Shown: positions 44,183 to 53,789 of the stretch, piece after piece
How the letters are laid out: every line of letters begins with the position of its first letter
Numbering within the stretch: position 1 is the stretch's first letter
Origin: Nostoc sp. FACHB-152
GTDB lineage: Bacteria; Cyanobacteriota; Cyanobacteriia; Cyanobacteriales; Nostocaceae
Reading direction: 5' to 3'
Length of the DNA: 64,000 nt
Assembly (NCBI RefSeq): GCF_014697475.1
Contig: NZ_JACJRV010000011.1
Coordinates: forward strand, 1-64,000
Notes under the pieces: model-generated
Told to the model about the DNA's origin: nothing
The model's input: only the letters and a program-made list of their open reading frames with translations
Databases searched by the model: none
Translations under genes and position numbers: made by a program

Positions 44183-47100
44183 ATGTCAACATTGCAATGT
44201 ACAACAGCAACTCTGAGTAATAACAATACTTCTCTGCAAAGATTGGTACGGTCAATTAAGCTTTCTAATGGTCAATTTGCTCTGATTTTAGTGCGATGTA
44301 ACTACAGCCAATTACGAGAGCATATGCTAGAGGAGCTTCGCTCTCTGACTCAAGATATCAACATACGAGAAATATATCTTCAGCCATCCACCACAGCTTT
44401 ACATACAACTATCATTACAAAATTATCGCTAGATAATCCTGCTGTGTTAACAGATACATTGCCATCCGCAGTGATGGTTTTTGGTCTAGAGTCAATTGTC
44501 GCTCTTGAAGACTTGCTAACCAGTCTTAACCAAGCCAGAGATATCTACACAGCTACGTTTCCTTTTCCGGTGGTTTTGTGGTTACAAGATGAAGTAGCAT
44601 CAATGCTGACTAGATTAGCACCTGATTTTAAAAGTTGGGCTGCAACCACAATCAAATTTGAAATGGCAAAAGAAGATTTAATTGGCTTAATACGCCAAGA
44701 TACAGAATCCCTGTTTGCTAAAGTTCTAGAAGCTGGTGCAGAAAAGTTTTTATCTAATGCTGCTCTTAATTTAGCTCCTAAATCTCAACATCGCCATGAA
44801 ATTGAATCTGCTCGTAATGATTTACAACGTTTGTATAACACTCAAATAGAGCCAGGCTTAGAAGCTAGTTTAGAATTTGTATTAGGACGAGATAAATATG
44901 CCAATGATCAAATTAATAGTGCTTTAGCCCATTATCAAAGAAGCCTAAGTTTATGGCAGAGAGAAGCAAAAAGAGACAACGAAATTCCAGAGGAAAATAT
45001 CGAACAAAAGTGCGCTTACAGACTCCGACAAGCCATAGTTTTATTTCACTTAGGCCTATGTTATCGCCGAATGGCAGATTTATATCAAATTACTAATAGC
45101 AACTACTGTCAACATGCCCTTTTATGGTTTCAGCAATGTTTAAAACTGCTAGAACAGTTGCAAAGGCAAGATTTAGTTGCAAAATTTATCTTGCCTGCTT
45201 GTGAAATGCTGCAACGCTTAAAAGCTTGGTCAGATTTAGAAGTATTAGCAAAAAAGTCTTTGCAGTTGCATGAAACTTATGGTACTCCTGCTAAAGTTGC
45301 CCAAGATTATGGTTTTTTAGCTGATGTAGCAGCATCACGCAATAACTGGTTGCTAGCTCATGAATTAGCAAATACAGCCCTTTCTGTTGCAGAATTGGCA
45401 ATAGAAGTTCCTCGACAACAAGAAAGCTGGTATCTTTTGCTGTTAGCTCGGACTCAGAGGCATTTGGGCCAATGGGAAGAAGCAATTAGTAATCTAGAAT
45501 GGGCAAGGGTAGTTTGTGAATTACAGTACGAGCCATCATTGTATTTAGAAATTTTAGAGGAATTGCGATCGCTTTACTTCTATGAGCGTCATGACTATGC
45601 AGAAGCCTTTAGTCTCAAGCAAGAAAAAGTCCAAATAGAACATCAATATGGTTTCCGTGTATTCATCGGAGCTAGTCAATTACAACCAAAGCGTCACAGA
45701 ATTAATCCAGTTTTAGAAACACAAAAAATACCATTTATACCTGAAGATATTGCCCAAGAAATTTCTGCTTCTGGGCGGATGCAAGATGTTAACCGTTTAA
45801 TTGAAAGAATTACTCGTGCTGATCACAAACTTACGGTGATACATGGACAATCAGGAGTTGGAAAAAGTTCAACCATTAAAGCTGGTTTAGTGCCTGCCTT
45901 AAAAGGAAGAGTAATTGGAGAACGTATTCCTTTACCGATTGTTTTATCTGGCTACACAGATTGGGTAACTGCTTTGGGACGTAGTATTAACCAAGCATTA
46001 GCACAATCGGAATTACCTATTGCTATAGAGTTTACTCCGAATATCCTCTTAGAAAAACTGCGTTTAGCAACTGAGTCTAATCATATAATAGTTATTATTT
46101 TTGATCAGTTTGAAGAATTCTTTTTTATTAGTGATCCTTATCAAATACTTGAGTTTTATAAATTTTTTAGTAAGTGCCTTAATATTCCTTATGTAAAAAT
46201 AATTCTCTCTTTAAGAGAAGACTATTTACATTACTTATTAGAATTTGAACGCTTGAGTAGGGAAAATCAAATATATAACCTAGACGTAATTAACAATAAC
46301 ATACTTGATACAAATATTCGTTATTTTTTGGGTAAATTCTCAATTAAAGATGCAACAGACATTATCTGTAGTTTTACGAAACGCTCACATTATGAAATGA
46401 GCGATGAGTTAATTAATCAACTAGTACAAGATTTAGCTGGAGAATCGGGAGAAGTAAACCCAATTGAATTACAAATAGTTGGGGTGCAATTACAAGCAGA
46501 AAATATTACCACATTAAACCAATACAAAATGTGTGGTAGTTCAGCAAAACTTGTGGAACGCTGGTTAGAAGAAGTTCTCAAAGATTGTGGGCAGGAAAAT
46601 GAGGATTTAGGTTGGAAATTATTATTCGAGTTAACTGATGAAAAAGGTTTTCGTCCCCTTAAAACAAAAGCTGATTTGGCAATAGCTCTAGATAAAAATT
46701 TTTATACAGTATCTGAAACAGAATCAGATTGGGAGCTAATTTTAGATATATTAGTAGGTTCAGGTTTGATACTGCGAGTGCGAGAAGAGTTAGGCGATCG
46801 CTACCAATTAGTACATGATTATTTAGTAGAACCAATTCGGCAAAAAAATAACTATGGTATAGTTGCCGAACTCGAAAAAGTCAAATCTGAAAAAAAACGA
46901 GCAGAAGTAGCACAAAAACTTTCGCAAGAGCATCTAAATTTAATTTTGCAACGACGTTTGCGAGAAGCGCGTATAGCAGGGGTAGTCTTAGCACTCATGG
47001 GAGGTACAATAGCAGCTTTATGGTGGCAAGCTGACCTCCAAAAAAGAGCAGCAGTTCGGCAAACAATTCGGGCAGAACGTAGTGAGACTAATTTAAAAAT

Positions 47101-49162
47101 TAGCGCGATCGCTGCAACTAGCGAAGCTTTGTTCGCTTCCAATAAAGAATTTGATGCTCTTTTAGAAGGTTTACGAGCTTGGAGAAAACTCAAACAAGCA
47201 CATGAAGTCTTACCCGAAACTCAAATACGCGTAGTAACAGCCTTGCAACAGGCAGTTTATGGGGTAACAGAGTTAAATCGTTTGGAAGGACACACTGATA
47301 TTGTTTGGGGTGTCAGCTTTAGTCCTGATGGTAAATCATTAGCATCAGGCAGTCGCGATCAAACTGTAAAAGTTTGGCGGAATGATGGTGCTTTGTTGCA
47401 AACTCTTAAAGGTCATACGGATGCTGTAACTAGTGTAGCTTGGAGTCCAGATGGCCAAAATCTCGCTTCTTCTAGCCTCGATAAAACAGTCCAGATCTGG
47501 CAAAGAAACCCAATCAACGGTGAGTTTGATTTACAGCCATCTAAAACCTTGGTAGAAGGAGACTGGGTTTACTGTGTTGCTTACAGTCCTGATGGCGAAT
47601 TATTAGCGACTGGCAGTAAAGATTCCACCATCAAACTCTGGGGTAAGGATGGTAAGTTAATTAAGGTACTGAAAGGACATCAAGGATGGGTAAATTGGGT
47701 CAGTTTCAGCCCTGATGGCCAGTTAATTGCATCAGCTAGCGATGATCGCACAATCAAAATTTGGCGACGAGATGGTAGCTTGGTCAAAACTCTTTACGGG
47801 CATCACCAAGGTGTAACTGTTCTTACTTTCAGTCCCGACGGTCAACTATTGGCATCGGCAGGGCGAGATAAGATAGTTAAGTTATGGCGACGAGAGCCAA
47901 ATAGCGAAGATAACTTTGACTATCGTAGCTATAAAAACTTGCAACAGCATAATAGTACAATCTGGAGCTTGAGTTTTAGTCCTGATGGGCAAAAGTTAGC
48001 GTCAGGCACTGATGACAATGCTGTTAACCTCTGGAGTAGTAATGGCATACTACTTAAAACTTTTAAAGGACACAGTGATGCTGTTGCTAGCGTTGCTTTT
48101 AGCCCAGATAACAAAATATTGGCCTCAGGAAGTTATGACAAAAGCATCAAATTTTGGAGTTTAAATGCCCCGTCATTACCAATTCTTCGCGGGCATCAAG
48201 ATAGAGTTTTGAGTGTAGCTTGGAGTCCTGATGGCCAGATGTTGGCTTCTGGTAGCCGCGATCGCACCGTCAAACTCTGGCAAAAAGAGAAGTTGAATGG
48301 CGAAGTTACAACCCGACTTTACAAAACCTTAATTGGGCACACAGATAAAGTTCCTAGCGTTAGCTTTGATCCCTATGGTGAAATTCTTGCATCAGGGAGT
48401 TATGACAAAACAGTAAAACTTTGGCGGCGTGATGGAACTTTACTCAAAACTTTACTAGGACATACTGACAGTGTGATGAGCGTTAGCTTTAGTCCAGACG
48501 GCCAGTTATTAGCCTCAGCTAGCAAAGATAAAACAGTAAAAATTTGGAGCCGTGATGGTCAATTACTGAGTACGTTGGTAGGACATGAAGGTTGGGTAAA
48601 TAGCGTTAATTTTAGTCCTGATGGTAAGTTGCTCGCCTCTGCTAGTGATGACCAAACAGTGAAACTTTGGCGACGGGATGGGACTTTAGTTAAAACTTTT
48701 TCACCTCATGATAGCTGGGTATTAGGTGTCAGCTTTAGTCCCACTGATCAGTTAATAGCTTCTGCTAGTTGGGATAACACTGTCAGACTGTGGCGGCGTG
48801 ACGGAACTTTGTTAAAAACCTTGTTGAAAGGCTACAGCGATAGTGTAAATTCTGTTACGTTCAGTCCCAATGGTCAATTACTGGCCGCAGCTAGTTGGGA
48901 TAGCACAGTCAAACTGTGGAGTCGTGATGGCAAATTACTGAAAACTCTTAATGGACATAGTGCCCCAGTCTTAAGCGTCAGTTTTAGCCCTGATGGTCAC
49001 ACACTGGCATCGGCTAGCGATGATAACACAATTATTTTGTGGAATTTACACCTTGAAGATTTACTGCTGCGTGGTTGTAACTGGGCAGATAATTACCTCA
49101 GACACAACCACAACGTTGAAGGGGGCGATCGCTTTTTGTGTGATGGTATTAACCGTAGCTAA
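44183..49162 (+). CDS. nSTAND NTPase with two WD40 propellers
   Basis: This 1659-residue protein has five parts. Residues 1-185 are a domain with an NTPase-like strand order (FALILVRCNY, SAVMVFGLESI, FPVVLWLQDE) but no Walker A, so probably an inactive NTPase. Residues 220-480 are helical TPR-like repeats. Residues 520-900 form an nSTAND ATPase with Walker A GQSGVGKSS (about 555-563) and Walker B IIVIIFDQFEEFFF. A membrane-like helix at about 932-950 (GVVLALMGGTIAALWW) is preceded by a coiled coil. Residues 1033-1625 contain 14 WD40 repeats, enough for two seven-bladed propellers, capped by LLLRGCNWADNYL. STAND proteins sense a ligand with their repeats, oligomerise and activate an effector; no catalytic effector domain is visible. 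The small NTPase gene ends 107 bases upstream. Confidence 0.9.
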   Translation: MSTLQCTTATLSNNNTSLQRLVRSIKLSNGQFALILVRCNYSQLREHMLEELRSLTQDINIREIYLQPSTTALHTTIITKLSLDNPAVLTDTLPSAVMVFGLESIVALEDLLTSLNQARDIYTATFPFPVVLWLQDEVASMLTRLAPDFKSWAATTIKFEMAKEDLIGLIRQDTESLFAKVLEAGAEKFLSNAALNLAPKSQHRHEIESARNDLQRLYNTQIEPGLEASLEFVLGRDKYANDQINSALAHYQRSLSLWQREAKRDNEIPEENIEQKCAYRLRQAIVLFHLGLCYRRMADLYQITNSNYCQHALLWFQQCLKLLEQLQRQDLVAKFILPACEMLQRLKAWSDLEVLAKKSLQLHETYGTPAKVAQDYGFLADVAASRNNWLLAHELANTALSVAELAIEVPRQQESWYLLLLARTQRHLGQWEEAISNLEWARVVCELQYEPSLYLEILEELRSLYFYERHDYAEAFSLKQEKVQIEHQYGFRVFIGASQLQPKRHRINPVLETQKIPFIPEDIAQEISASGRMQDVNRLIERITRADHKLTVIHGQSGVGKSSTIKAGLVPALKGRVIGERIPLPIVLSGYTDWVTALGRSINQALAQSELPIAIEFTPNILLEKLRLATESNHIIVIIFDQFEEFFFISDPYQILEFYKFFSKCLNIPYVKIILSLREDYLHYLLEFERLSRENQIYNLDVINNNILDTNIRYFLGKFSIKDATDIICSFTKRSHYEMSDELINQLVQDLAGESGEVNPIELQIVGVQLQAENITTLNQYKMCGSSAKLVERWLEEVLKDCGQENEDLGWKLLFELTDEKGFRPLKTKADLAIALDKNFYTVSETESDWELILDILVGSGLILRVREELGDRYQLVHDYLVEPIRQKNNYGIVAELEKVKSEKKRAEVAQKLSQEHLNLILQRRLREARIAGVVLALMGGTIAALWWQADLQKRAAVRQTIRAERSETNLKISAIAATSEALFASNKEFDALLEGLRAWRKLKQAHEVLPETQIRVVTALQQAVYGVTELNRLEGHTDIVWGVSFSPDGKSLASGSRDQTVKVWRNDGALLQTLKGHTDAVTSVAWSPDGQNLASSSLDKTVQIWQRNPINGEFDLQPSKTLVEGDWVYCVAYSPDGELLATGSKDSTIKLWGKDGKLIKVLKGHQGWVNWVSFSPDGQLIASASDDRTIKIWRRDGSLVKTLYGHHQGVTVLTFSPDGQLLASAGRDKIVKLWRREPNSEDNFDYRSYKNLQQHNSTIWSLSFSPDGQKLASGTDDNAVNLWSSNGILLKTFKGHSDAVASVAFSPDNKILASGSYDKSIKFWSLNAPSLPILRGHQDRVLSVAWSPDGQMLASGSRDRTVKLWQKEKLNGEVTTRLYKTLIGHTDKVPSVSFDPYGEILASGSYDKTVKLWRRDGTLLKTLLGHTDSVMSVSFSPDGQLLASASKDKTVKIWSRDGQLLSTLVGHEGWVNSVNFSPDGKLLASASDDQTVKLWRRDGTLVKTFSPHDSWVLGVSFSPTDQLIASASWDNTVRLWRRDGTLLKTLLKGYSDSVNSVTFSPNGQLLAAASWDSTVKLWSRDGKLLKTLNGHSAPVLSVSFSPDGHTLASASDDNTIILWNLHLEDLLLRGCNWADNYLRHNHNVEGGDRFLCDGINRS
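47282..49050 (+). repeat. Fourteen WD40 repeats
   Basis: Each unit is about 41-48 codons with the pattern L-x-GH-x5-V-x2-V-x-FSPDGQLLASAS-x-D-x-TVKLW. Units 2, 5 and 8 carry a longer loop between blades (for example QRNPINGEFDLQPSKT). The DNA copies have diverged at many silent sites, so the array is not a very recent expansion. Confidence 0.9.
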
Positions 49163-49243
49163 GAAATAACAAATTTATGAATTGATGACGAGTATAGAAA
49201 TATTCACCTTAACTGACTAAGGGCGATCGCTCCTAAAACTTTT

Positions 49244-49561
49244 TTAGTCCTCGTTATCTTCCATCTTCTCTTGTAGCAATTTTGCTAAAAAAGTTTGGAG
49301 CCTCATCCGTTCAATATAAGGCCAACCACCCTCAGTCTCAATGTCTTTGAGAAGGGCGTAAAGTTGTTGGCGATTATCAGGGAGACTCTCTTGAAAAACA
49401 CCATCTCGAATCTCTCGATGTAAGTACTCTAACTGACGCAGCAAGTTTAAAAGCGCAAGAGTGTCATTTTGGCACTCTTGCACTACATCATGCACTGCTG
49501 TGGCGATTTTTTGTAGCTGCTCAGAAAAATCTGTGGATTCAAAATCTTTGTTGTTGCTCAT
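49244..49561 (-). CDS. Small helical protein, unknown
   Basis: From ATG 49561 the protein has 105 residues; an in-frame upstream ATG at 49594 would add 11 less protein-like residues. It is rich in Leu, Glu and Gln with heptad-like spacing (LQKIATAVHDVVQECQNDTL, LLNLLRQLEYLHREIRDG, MRLQTFLAKLLQEKM), so it is likely all-helical, perhaps a coiled coil. No family recognised. It converges on the WD40 gene and may be an older resident of this locus. Confidence 0.6.
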   Translation of the reverse strand: MSNNKDFESTDFSEQLQKIATAVHDVVQECQNDTLALLNLLRQLEYLHREIRDGVFQESLPDNRQQLYALLKDIETEGGWPYIERMRLQTFLAKLLQEKMEDNED

Positions 49562-50223
49562 GCAGCGATCTCTGTCAAAATTAGGTCTACTCAAATTTAC
49601 CGAAGTTTGTCAGCTTTCAGGCGCGATCGCTAATTTCTAATACATAACTCATAAACTCAGATAGATACAGCTTCTCAAAGCTTATATAAGCCTCTGTCCG
49701 CCTATTTCTCAGTTTTCGGTGTTAATAAAAGTATTCATGGCTCAAGATTCTCTTGGGGTTTGGGCGTAAACAGAAGAATAAAATTCTTGTAGCATCTGGA
49801 TCTCATGTCTCCTTTTTTTGATATCAGTACAATTTCTAGGACAATTGCGATCTCTTCCAAAAGAGTGTGGAAGTGTTGACTACAGCCTCCCAAAAAGCTA
49901 GATGGGATCAAAAACTTCTGAGTTTAGACTAGGGTGCTTTGATTTTGAGTTAAAAAAAATCGTATGATCTGGCTGATTTCCCTATAAAGCAATGGGTTGT
50001 ATGTAGTGGCAATACATACATAATACAGAGCGACTTCAGCAACGCTGTAAATGCCATCAGCATTTACAGCGTACGAAGCCGTAGCAATGTTAGGAGCGTC
50101 ACCTTCTGTAAAGCTCTATCCACCAGGTAAGGCTTACCGTAGGTTGAGATAGCTTCTCATTAGAGATCAAAACTTCGTACAGTTTTACAACTTAGATATT
50201 AATTTTTGACATTGAGGTTGACC
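49562..50223. other. Region upstream of psbO
   Basis: About 660 bases with no ORF. It includes the inverted repeat at 50042-50072 listed separately, HIP1 near 49622, and the psbO promoter and leader. The ribosome site TGAGGT (50213-50218) precedes ATG 50224. Confidence 0.45.
50042..50072. repeat. 13-bp inverted repeat (ACGCTGTAAATGC)
   Basis: A perfect 13-bp stem (50042-50054 with 50060-50072) with loop CATCA, followed by ACGAAGCCGTAGCAATG, a string related to other Nostoc dispersed repeats. There is no T-run, so a repeat element is more likely than a terminator. Confidence 0.6.
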
Positions 50224-51057
50224 ATGAGGTATCGCGCTTTAATTGTTGCATTCTTGGCTTTATGCCTGGGGCTATTAACTGCTTGTAGTGATGCGCCAGA
50301 GGCTAGTAGTAGAGATTTACTTACTTATGAACAAATTCGTGGTACTGGCTTGGCTAACAAATGCCCCCAATTGGCAGAAACAAGCCGTGGTTCTATTGGC
50401 CTTGATAATAGCCAGTCCTATGCCATCAAAGAACTTTGTTTGGAACCAACTAACTTCTTTGTCAAAGAAGAACCTGCTAACAAACGGCAAACAGCAGAAT
50501 TTGTACCTGGTAAATTGTTAACCAGATACACTTCTACTATTGACCAAGTACAAGGGTCACTGAAGTTCAACTCTGACGGTAGCTTGACTTTTGTTGAAGA
50601 AGATGGTTTGGATTTCCAAGCTATCACTGTTCAACTTCCTGGCGGTGAAAGAGTACCATTCCTGTTCACCATTAAAAACTTGGTTGCTCAAACCCAACCT
50701 GGTTTGACTAGTATCAATACTTCCACCGACTTTGAAGGTGAATTTAAAGTGCCTTCTTATCGTGGTGCAGCCTTCCTAGATCCCAAAGGTCGCGGTATCG
50801 TTACTGGTTACGATAATGCTGTGGCCCTTCCTGCTCAATCAGATGATGAAGAACTCACCCGCGCAAATATCAAACGTGCTGAAATTCTCAAGGGCAAAAT
50901 TTCTCTGCGAGTAGCTAAAATAGATAGCTCTAGCGGTGAGATTGCAGGTACTTTCGAGAGTGAACAGCCCTCTGATACTGACTTAGGAGCTGGCGAACCC
51001 AAGGAAGTCAAGATTCGCGGTTTGTTTTTTGCAAGAGTTGAACCAACTCGTGCCTAA
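50224..51057 (+). CDS. psbO: Photosystem II manganese-stabilising protein
   Basis: This is the 33-kDa extrinsic subunit that shields the Mn4CaO5 cluster on the lumenal side of photosystem II. The 277-residue precursor starts MRYRALIVAFLALCLGLL with a signal sequence and a lipobox-like TACS. The mature domain shows LTYEQIRGTGLANKCPQL, KELCLEPTNFFVKEE (the Cys pair in these two lines forms the conserved disulfide) and the barrel strands GSLKFNSDGSLTFVEEDGL and GIVTGYDNAVALPA. The end is IRGLFFARVEP. ATG 50224 is preferred over the in-frame TTG at 50206. A terminator follows at 51188, so it is monocistronic. Confidence 0.97.
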   Translation: MRYRALIVAFLALCLGLLTACSDAPEASSRDLLTYEQIRGTGLANKCPQLAETSRGSIGLDNSQSYAIKELCLEPTNFFVKEEPANKRQTAEFVPGKLLTRYTSTIDQVQGSLKFNSDGSLTFVEEDGLDFQAITVQLPGGERVPFLFTIKNLVAQTQPGLTSINTSTDFEGEFKVPSYRGAAFLDPKGRGIVTGYDNAVALPAQSDDEELTRANIKRAEILKGKISLRVAKIDSSSGEIAGTFESEQPSDTDLGAGEPKEVKIRGLFFARVEPTRA

Positions 51058-51187
51058 ATCCAGCAACTTGCTAGAAATCAAAACTTTAGTTCTGTAGTCA
51101 TCAGGTTTAATCACAAGAATTTATGCCTTGTTTTAGGGTAGGCAGTTAATTTTGACTAAATTAGCCTGAATGACTAATCTTTAACTT

Positions 51188-51212
51188 AAAAAGGGCAAAA
51201 AGCCCTTTTTTT
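51188..51212 (+). terminator. psbO terminator
   Basis: A 9-bp stem AAAAAGGGC/GCCCTTTTT (51188-51196 with 51202-51210) with more T residues behind it, 130 bases after the psbO stop. Confidence 0.85.
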
Positions 51213-51286
51213 ATTGCTTGGGAGCAGGTTTTTGAGTCAATTTAACTTACTTACCTCTTTACCTAACATTACTTAAAGAACAGAAC

Positions 51287-51322
51287 AAGGAATAGGCAAC
51301 GAACTGTCGCCTGTTCCTTTTT
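51287..51322. terminator. Second hairpin downstream of psbO
   Basis: An 11-bp stem with one G-U pair (AAGGAATAGGC 51287-51297 with GCCTGTTCCTT 51309-51319), followed by TTT. It may be a backup terminator or the end of an unseen short RNA. The rest of 51213-51724 is AT-rich and shows no gene; it should hold the sigF promoter. Confidence 0.55.
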
Positions 51323-51724
51323 AATTAAAGTTACTGTTTAAGTCATTTTAAAATGTATTAATTCTTTTTAATGTTGTCAGTAATTTTACTGCTAATAAAT
51401 TTGTAATTATGCAAATACAACAGAATAGAACAACCTCGTGATTAATTCAACAAGTTAAGTACAATCTCGGTTTGAAAGTAAGTAAATTATTTTATATTTT
51501 GTCAATATGTAGTTTTGACCAAACTACAGATATTACCAAATATCAATAACTAAAAATAACGATTTCGCTGATTTGAATATTGTTCGATTGTTAAAAATTT
51601 TATAGTGATGGCAATTTTATACATTACAGGACTCTCCTCGTAAATATATCAGGCCATACACTTGGATATTTTGCAGTTGTATCTGATTTAAAAAACTGTT
51701 TATTTGCTAAATTAACGCGGTGCT

Positions 51725-52501
51725 ATGCCTACTACAGCTACCAATGAACTGAAGCATGAAATTTGGCAGTTGTTGCGAGAATATCAGCATTCCCGGTCTG
51801 AAAATGTACGCAATCAGCTGGTAAAACTCAATTATGGTTTAGTAAGAAAAGAAGCTCACTACTGGATTAACCAATGCCGTGAAAGTTATGATGATTTGCT
51901 CCAGGTTGGTTGTTTGGGTTTAATTCGGGCTATTGAAAGATTTGAAATTTCTAAAGGACACGCTTTCAGTTCTTTTGCTATTCCCTATATTCGTGGTGAA
52001 ATTCAACATTACCTACGAGATAAAGGTGTCACAGTCAGAATTCCTAGGCGTTATTTGGCAATACAACAGCAAGCTGTTGGTGTTTCTCGTTCTTTGCGGG
52101 AAAAATATAACCGCCAACCAACTGATTCTGAATTAGCAGCAGCACTAGAAATCAGTGCTAGTGAGTGGCAAGAAATCAAATTAGCATGGGCAAATCGCGC
52201 TCCTCTGAGTCTAGATGTACCAGTACAAGATACAGAAGAAGGAGCTACCTGTTTAGGTGAATTAGTCCCCGATCCCCACTACCGTAGCTTTCAACTGGCT
52301 CAAGAAGACCAGCTTCGACTGCAACAAGCATTATTTCAGCTAGAAAAATGTACTAGGGAAGTTTTGGAATGTGTTTTTTTGCAAGATTTAACCCAAAAAC
52401 AAGTAGCGGAACACTTGGGTATTAGTGTTGTTACGGTTTCTCGGAGAGTCAAGAAAGGCTTAGATTCATTAAAACATCTCATGTGTAACGCTGACGATTA
52501 A
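51725..52501 (+). CDS. sigF: Group 3 RNA polymerase sigma factor (SigF type)
   Basis: This 258-residue sigma-28/sigma-B-like factor lacks region 1. Region 2 contains NYGLVRKEAHYWI, YDDLLQVGCLGLIRAIERF and FSSFAIPYIRGEIQHYLRDK. Region 3 includes VRIPRRYLAIQQQ and RQPTDSELAAALEIS. Region 4 ends in LTQKQVAEHLGISVVTVSRRVKKGL, which reads the -35 box. By type and position next to psbO it corresponds to SigF of Nostoc PCC 7120. In Synechocystis SigF controls pilus genes and motility; in this organism the regulon is inferred only. ATG 51725. Confidence 0.92.
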   Translation: MPTTATNELKHEIWQLLREYQHSRSENVRNQLVKLNYGLVRKEAHYWINQCRESYDDLLQVGCLGLIRAIERFEISKGHAFSSFAIPYIRGEIQHYLRDKGVTVRIPRRYLAIQQQAVGVSRSLREKYNRQPTDSELAAALEISASEWQEIKLAWANRAPLSLDVPVQDTEEGATCLGELVPDPHYRSFQLAQEDQLRLQQALFQLEKCTREVLECVFLQDLTQKQVAEHLGISVVTVSRRVKKGLDSLKHLMCNADD

Positions 52502-52662
52502 GTTTAAGCTATATAAAACCGTATTTTTACTAGTTTTATGTAGCAGTAAAAAAACTTTAAAATTTAATAATTTAGGTTATAAAAGAAAGATACTTTGCCT
52601 GAAATAAAAATAGGCTTTGTATATTTCTAAAACAACTTTCCTATAGCTTTTGAGAGCAGCTA

Positions 52663-53541
52663 ATGGGCATATATTCAAAATTCGCATTTGTAACTATTCT
52701 TACTTTGGCGATCGCAGGTTGTGCTGCCGAAGAAAATCCACAGGCCAGTAGTCCTGTAACACCTCCTGTCCCTCCATCGCCATCACCAGCAGCTAAAGCA
52801 TCACCTGTGGCTCAAGCTCAATCTTTCCGCAACCCTACAGTGCCTGAGAAAAAGGCAACAAACGTTGCTTTTACTTCTACTTCTACCTTGATTCAGCCAA
52901 CTGATGGTAAATCCCGGATGGTTTTAATATCAAAAGGGCGGCCAGATCCATTTGCTCAAATTGTAGGTTCGACTAGTTCCGAAGTTAGCAACAATTCCAG
53001 TGCAAAACCCGTTCCTAGATTACCGAACTTACCCACACCTAATATCAGACAGCCGAGAGTGCCAATGGAAAATGCTGGTGCTATAAGAAAACAATCTTCT
53101 ATGACAGTTCTAAAGACACCAACAAAAACACTGGCACAGATACCAAAGTCGATTCTGCCAAAGGTTTTGCCTCAAGTTATCCCTAGTTCTAATTTCGGTT
53201 CTGTGTTACCACCTGCTGCACAGCCTGATTTAGCAAAAGCAGTTGTAGTAACTGGTGTAGTTTTGATTGGTAGTGAACCTCAAGCTATCATCCAAATCCC
53301 GAATGAGCCTTCAAGTCGTTATGTACAGGCGGGACAGCGATTGGCGAACGGTCTACTGGTTAAACGTATTGAAATGAATGAGGGTTCAAATCCGGTCGTA
53401 ATTCTGGAACAATACGGTATTGAAGTTGCCAGAATGGTAGGAGAAGGCTCTGCTAACTCAACACCATCAGCAACATCGACTGGTGGCTCGGTTTCAGTGA
53501 ACACACCCCCACATAATCCTCTTGCTGTTGGAGCGTCTTAA
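52663..53541 (+). CDS. Lipoprotein with a PilP-like C-terminal domain
   Basis: This 292-residue protein begins with a lipoprotein signal (LTLAIAGCAAEEN, lipidated Cys about residue 20). A Pro/Ser/Ala-rich linker follows, then ISKGRPDPFAQIVG, a long disordered middle, and a C-terminal domain from about residue 190: VVVTGVVLIGSEPQAIIQIP, SRYVQAGQRLANGLLVKRIE, PVVILEQYGIEVARMVG. The GRPDPF start and the beta-rich end recall PilP, the inner-membrane lipoprotein of the type IV pilus alignment complex, but I rate this as resemblance only. It sits 161 bases after sigF and overlaps the next small gene by one base. Confidence 0.7.
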   Translation: MGIYSKFAFVTILTLAIAGCAAEENPQASSPVTPPVPPSPSPAAKASPVAQAQSFRNPTVPEKKATNVAFTSTSTLIQPTDGKSRMVLISKGRPDPFAQIVGSTSSEVSNNSSAKPVPRLPNLPTPNIRQPRVPMENAGAIRKQSSMTVLKTPTKTLAQIPKSILPKVLPQVIPSSNFGSVLPPAAQPDLAKAVVVTGVVLIGSEPQAIIQIPNEPSSRYVQAGQRLANGLLVKRIEMNEGSNPVVILEQYGIEVARMVGEGSANSTPSATSTGGSVSVNTPPHNPLAVGAS

Positions 53542-53789
53542 TGATGAATACTCAGGAAAAATTTGAATTTGCTGGTTTACCTCTGGCAGTTTATCGAGAA
53601 ATCGCGGCTCATTTGCGTCAGGTTGAAGGCGTTGAAGCGGGCTTAATTCCCCAGTCATCCCCAAAGTTTGATTACAATCAAAGTCAAATTGATGGTTTGT
53701 GGATAACTTGGACACCTAATTCTCGTCCAGCCAGTCGGCAACGCGTACAGCAAATTTTGGCTTATTACCAAAGCCTCTACGGTGTCTAA
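53541..53789 (+). CDS. Conserved small cyanobacterial protein, unknown
   Basis: This 82-residue cytosolic protein shows FAGLPLAVYREIAAHLRQVEGVEAGLI, GLWITWTPNSRPASRQRVQQIL and ends YYQSLYGV. It looks like a compact alpha/beta protein without membrane segments. I recall similar short proteins next to the same genes in other Nostocales but no function. It starts on the last base of the preceding stop codon (TAATG), so translation is coupled to the PilP-like lipoprotein gene; a second ATG follows directly. Confidence 0.7.
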   Translation: MMNTQEKFEFAGLPLAVYREIAAHLRQVEGVEAGLIPQSSPKFDYNQSQIDGLWITWTPNSRPASRQRVQQILAYYQSLYGV

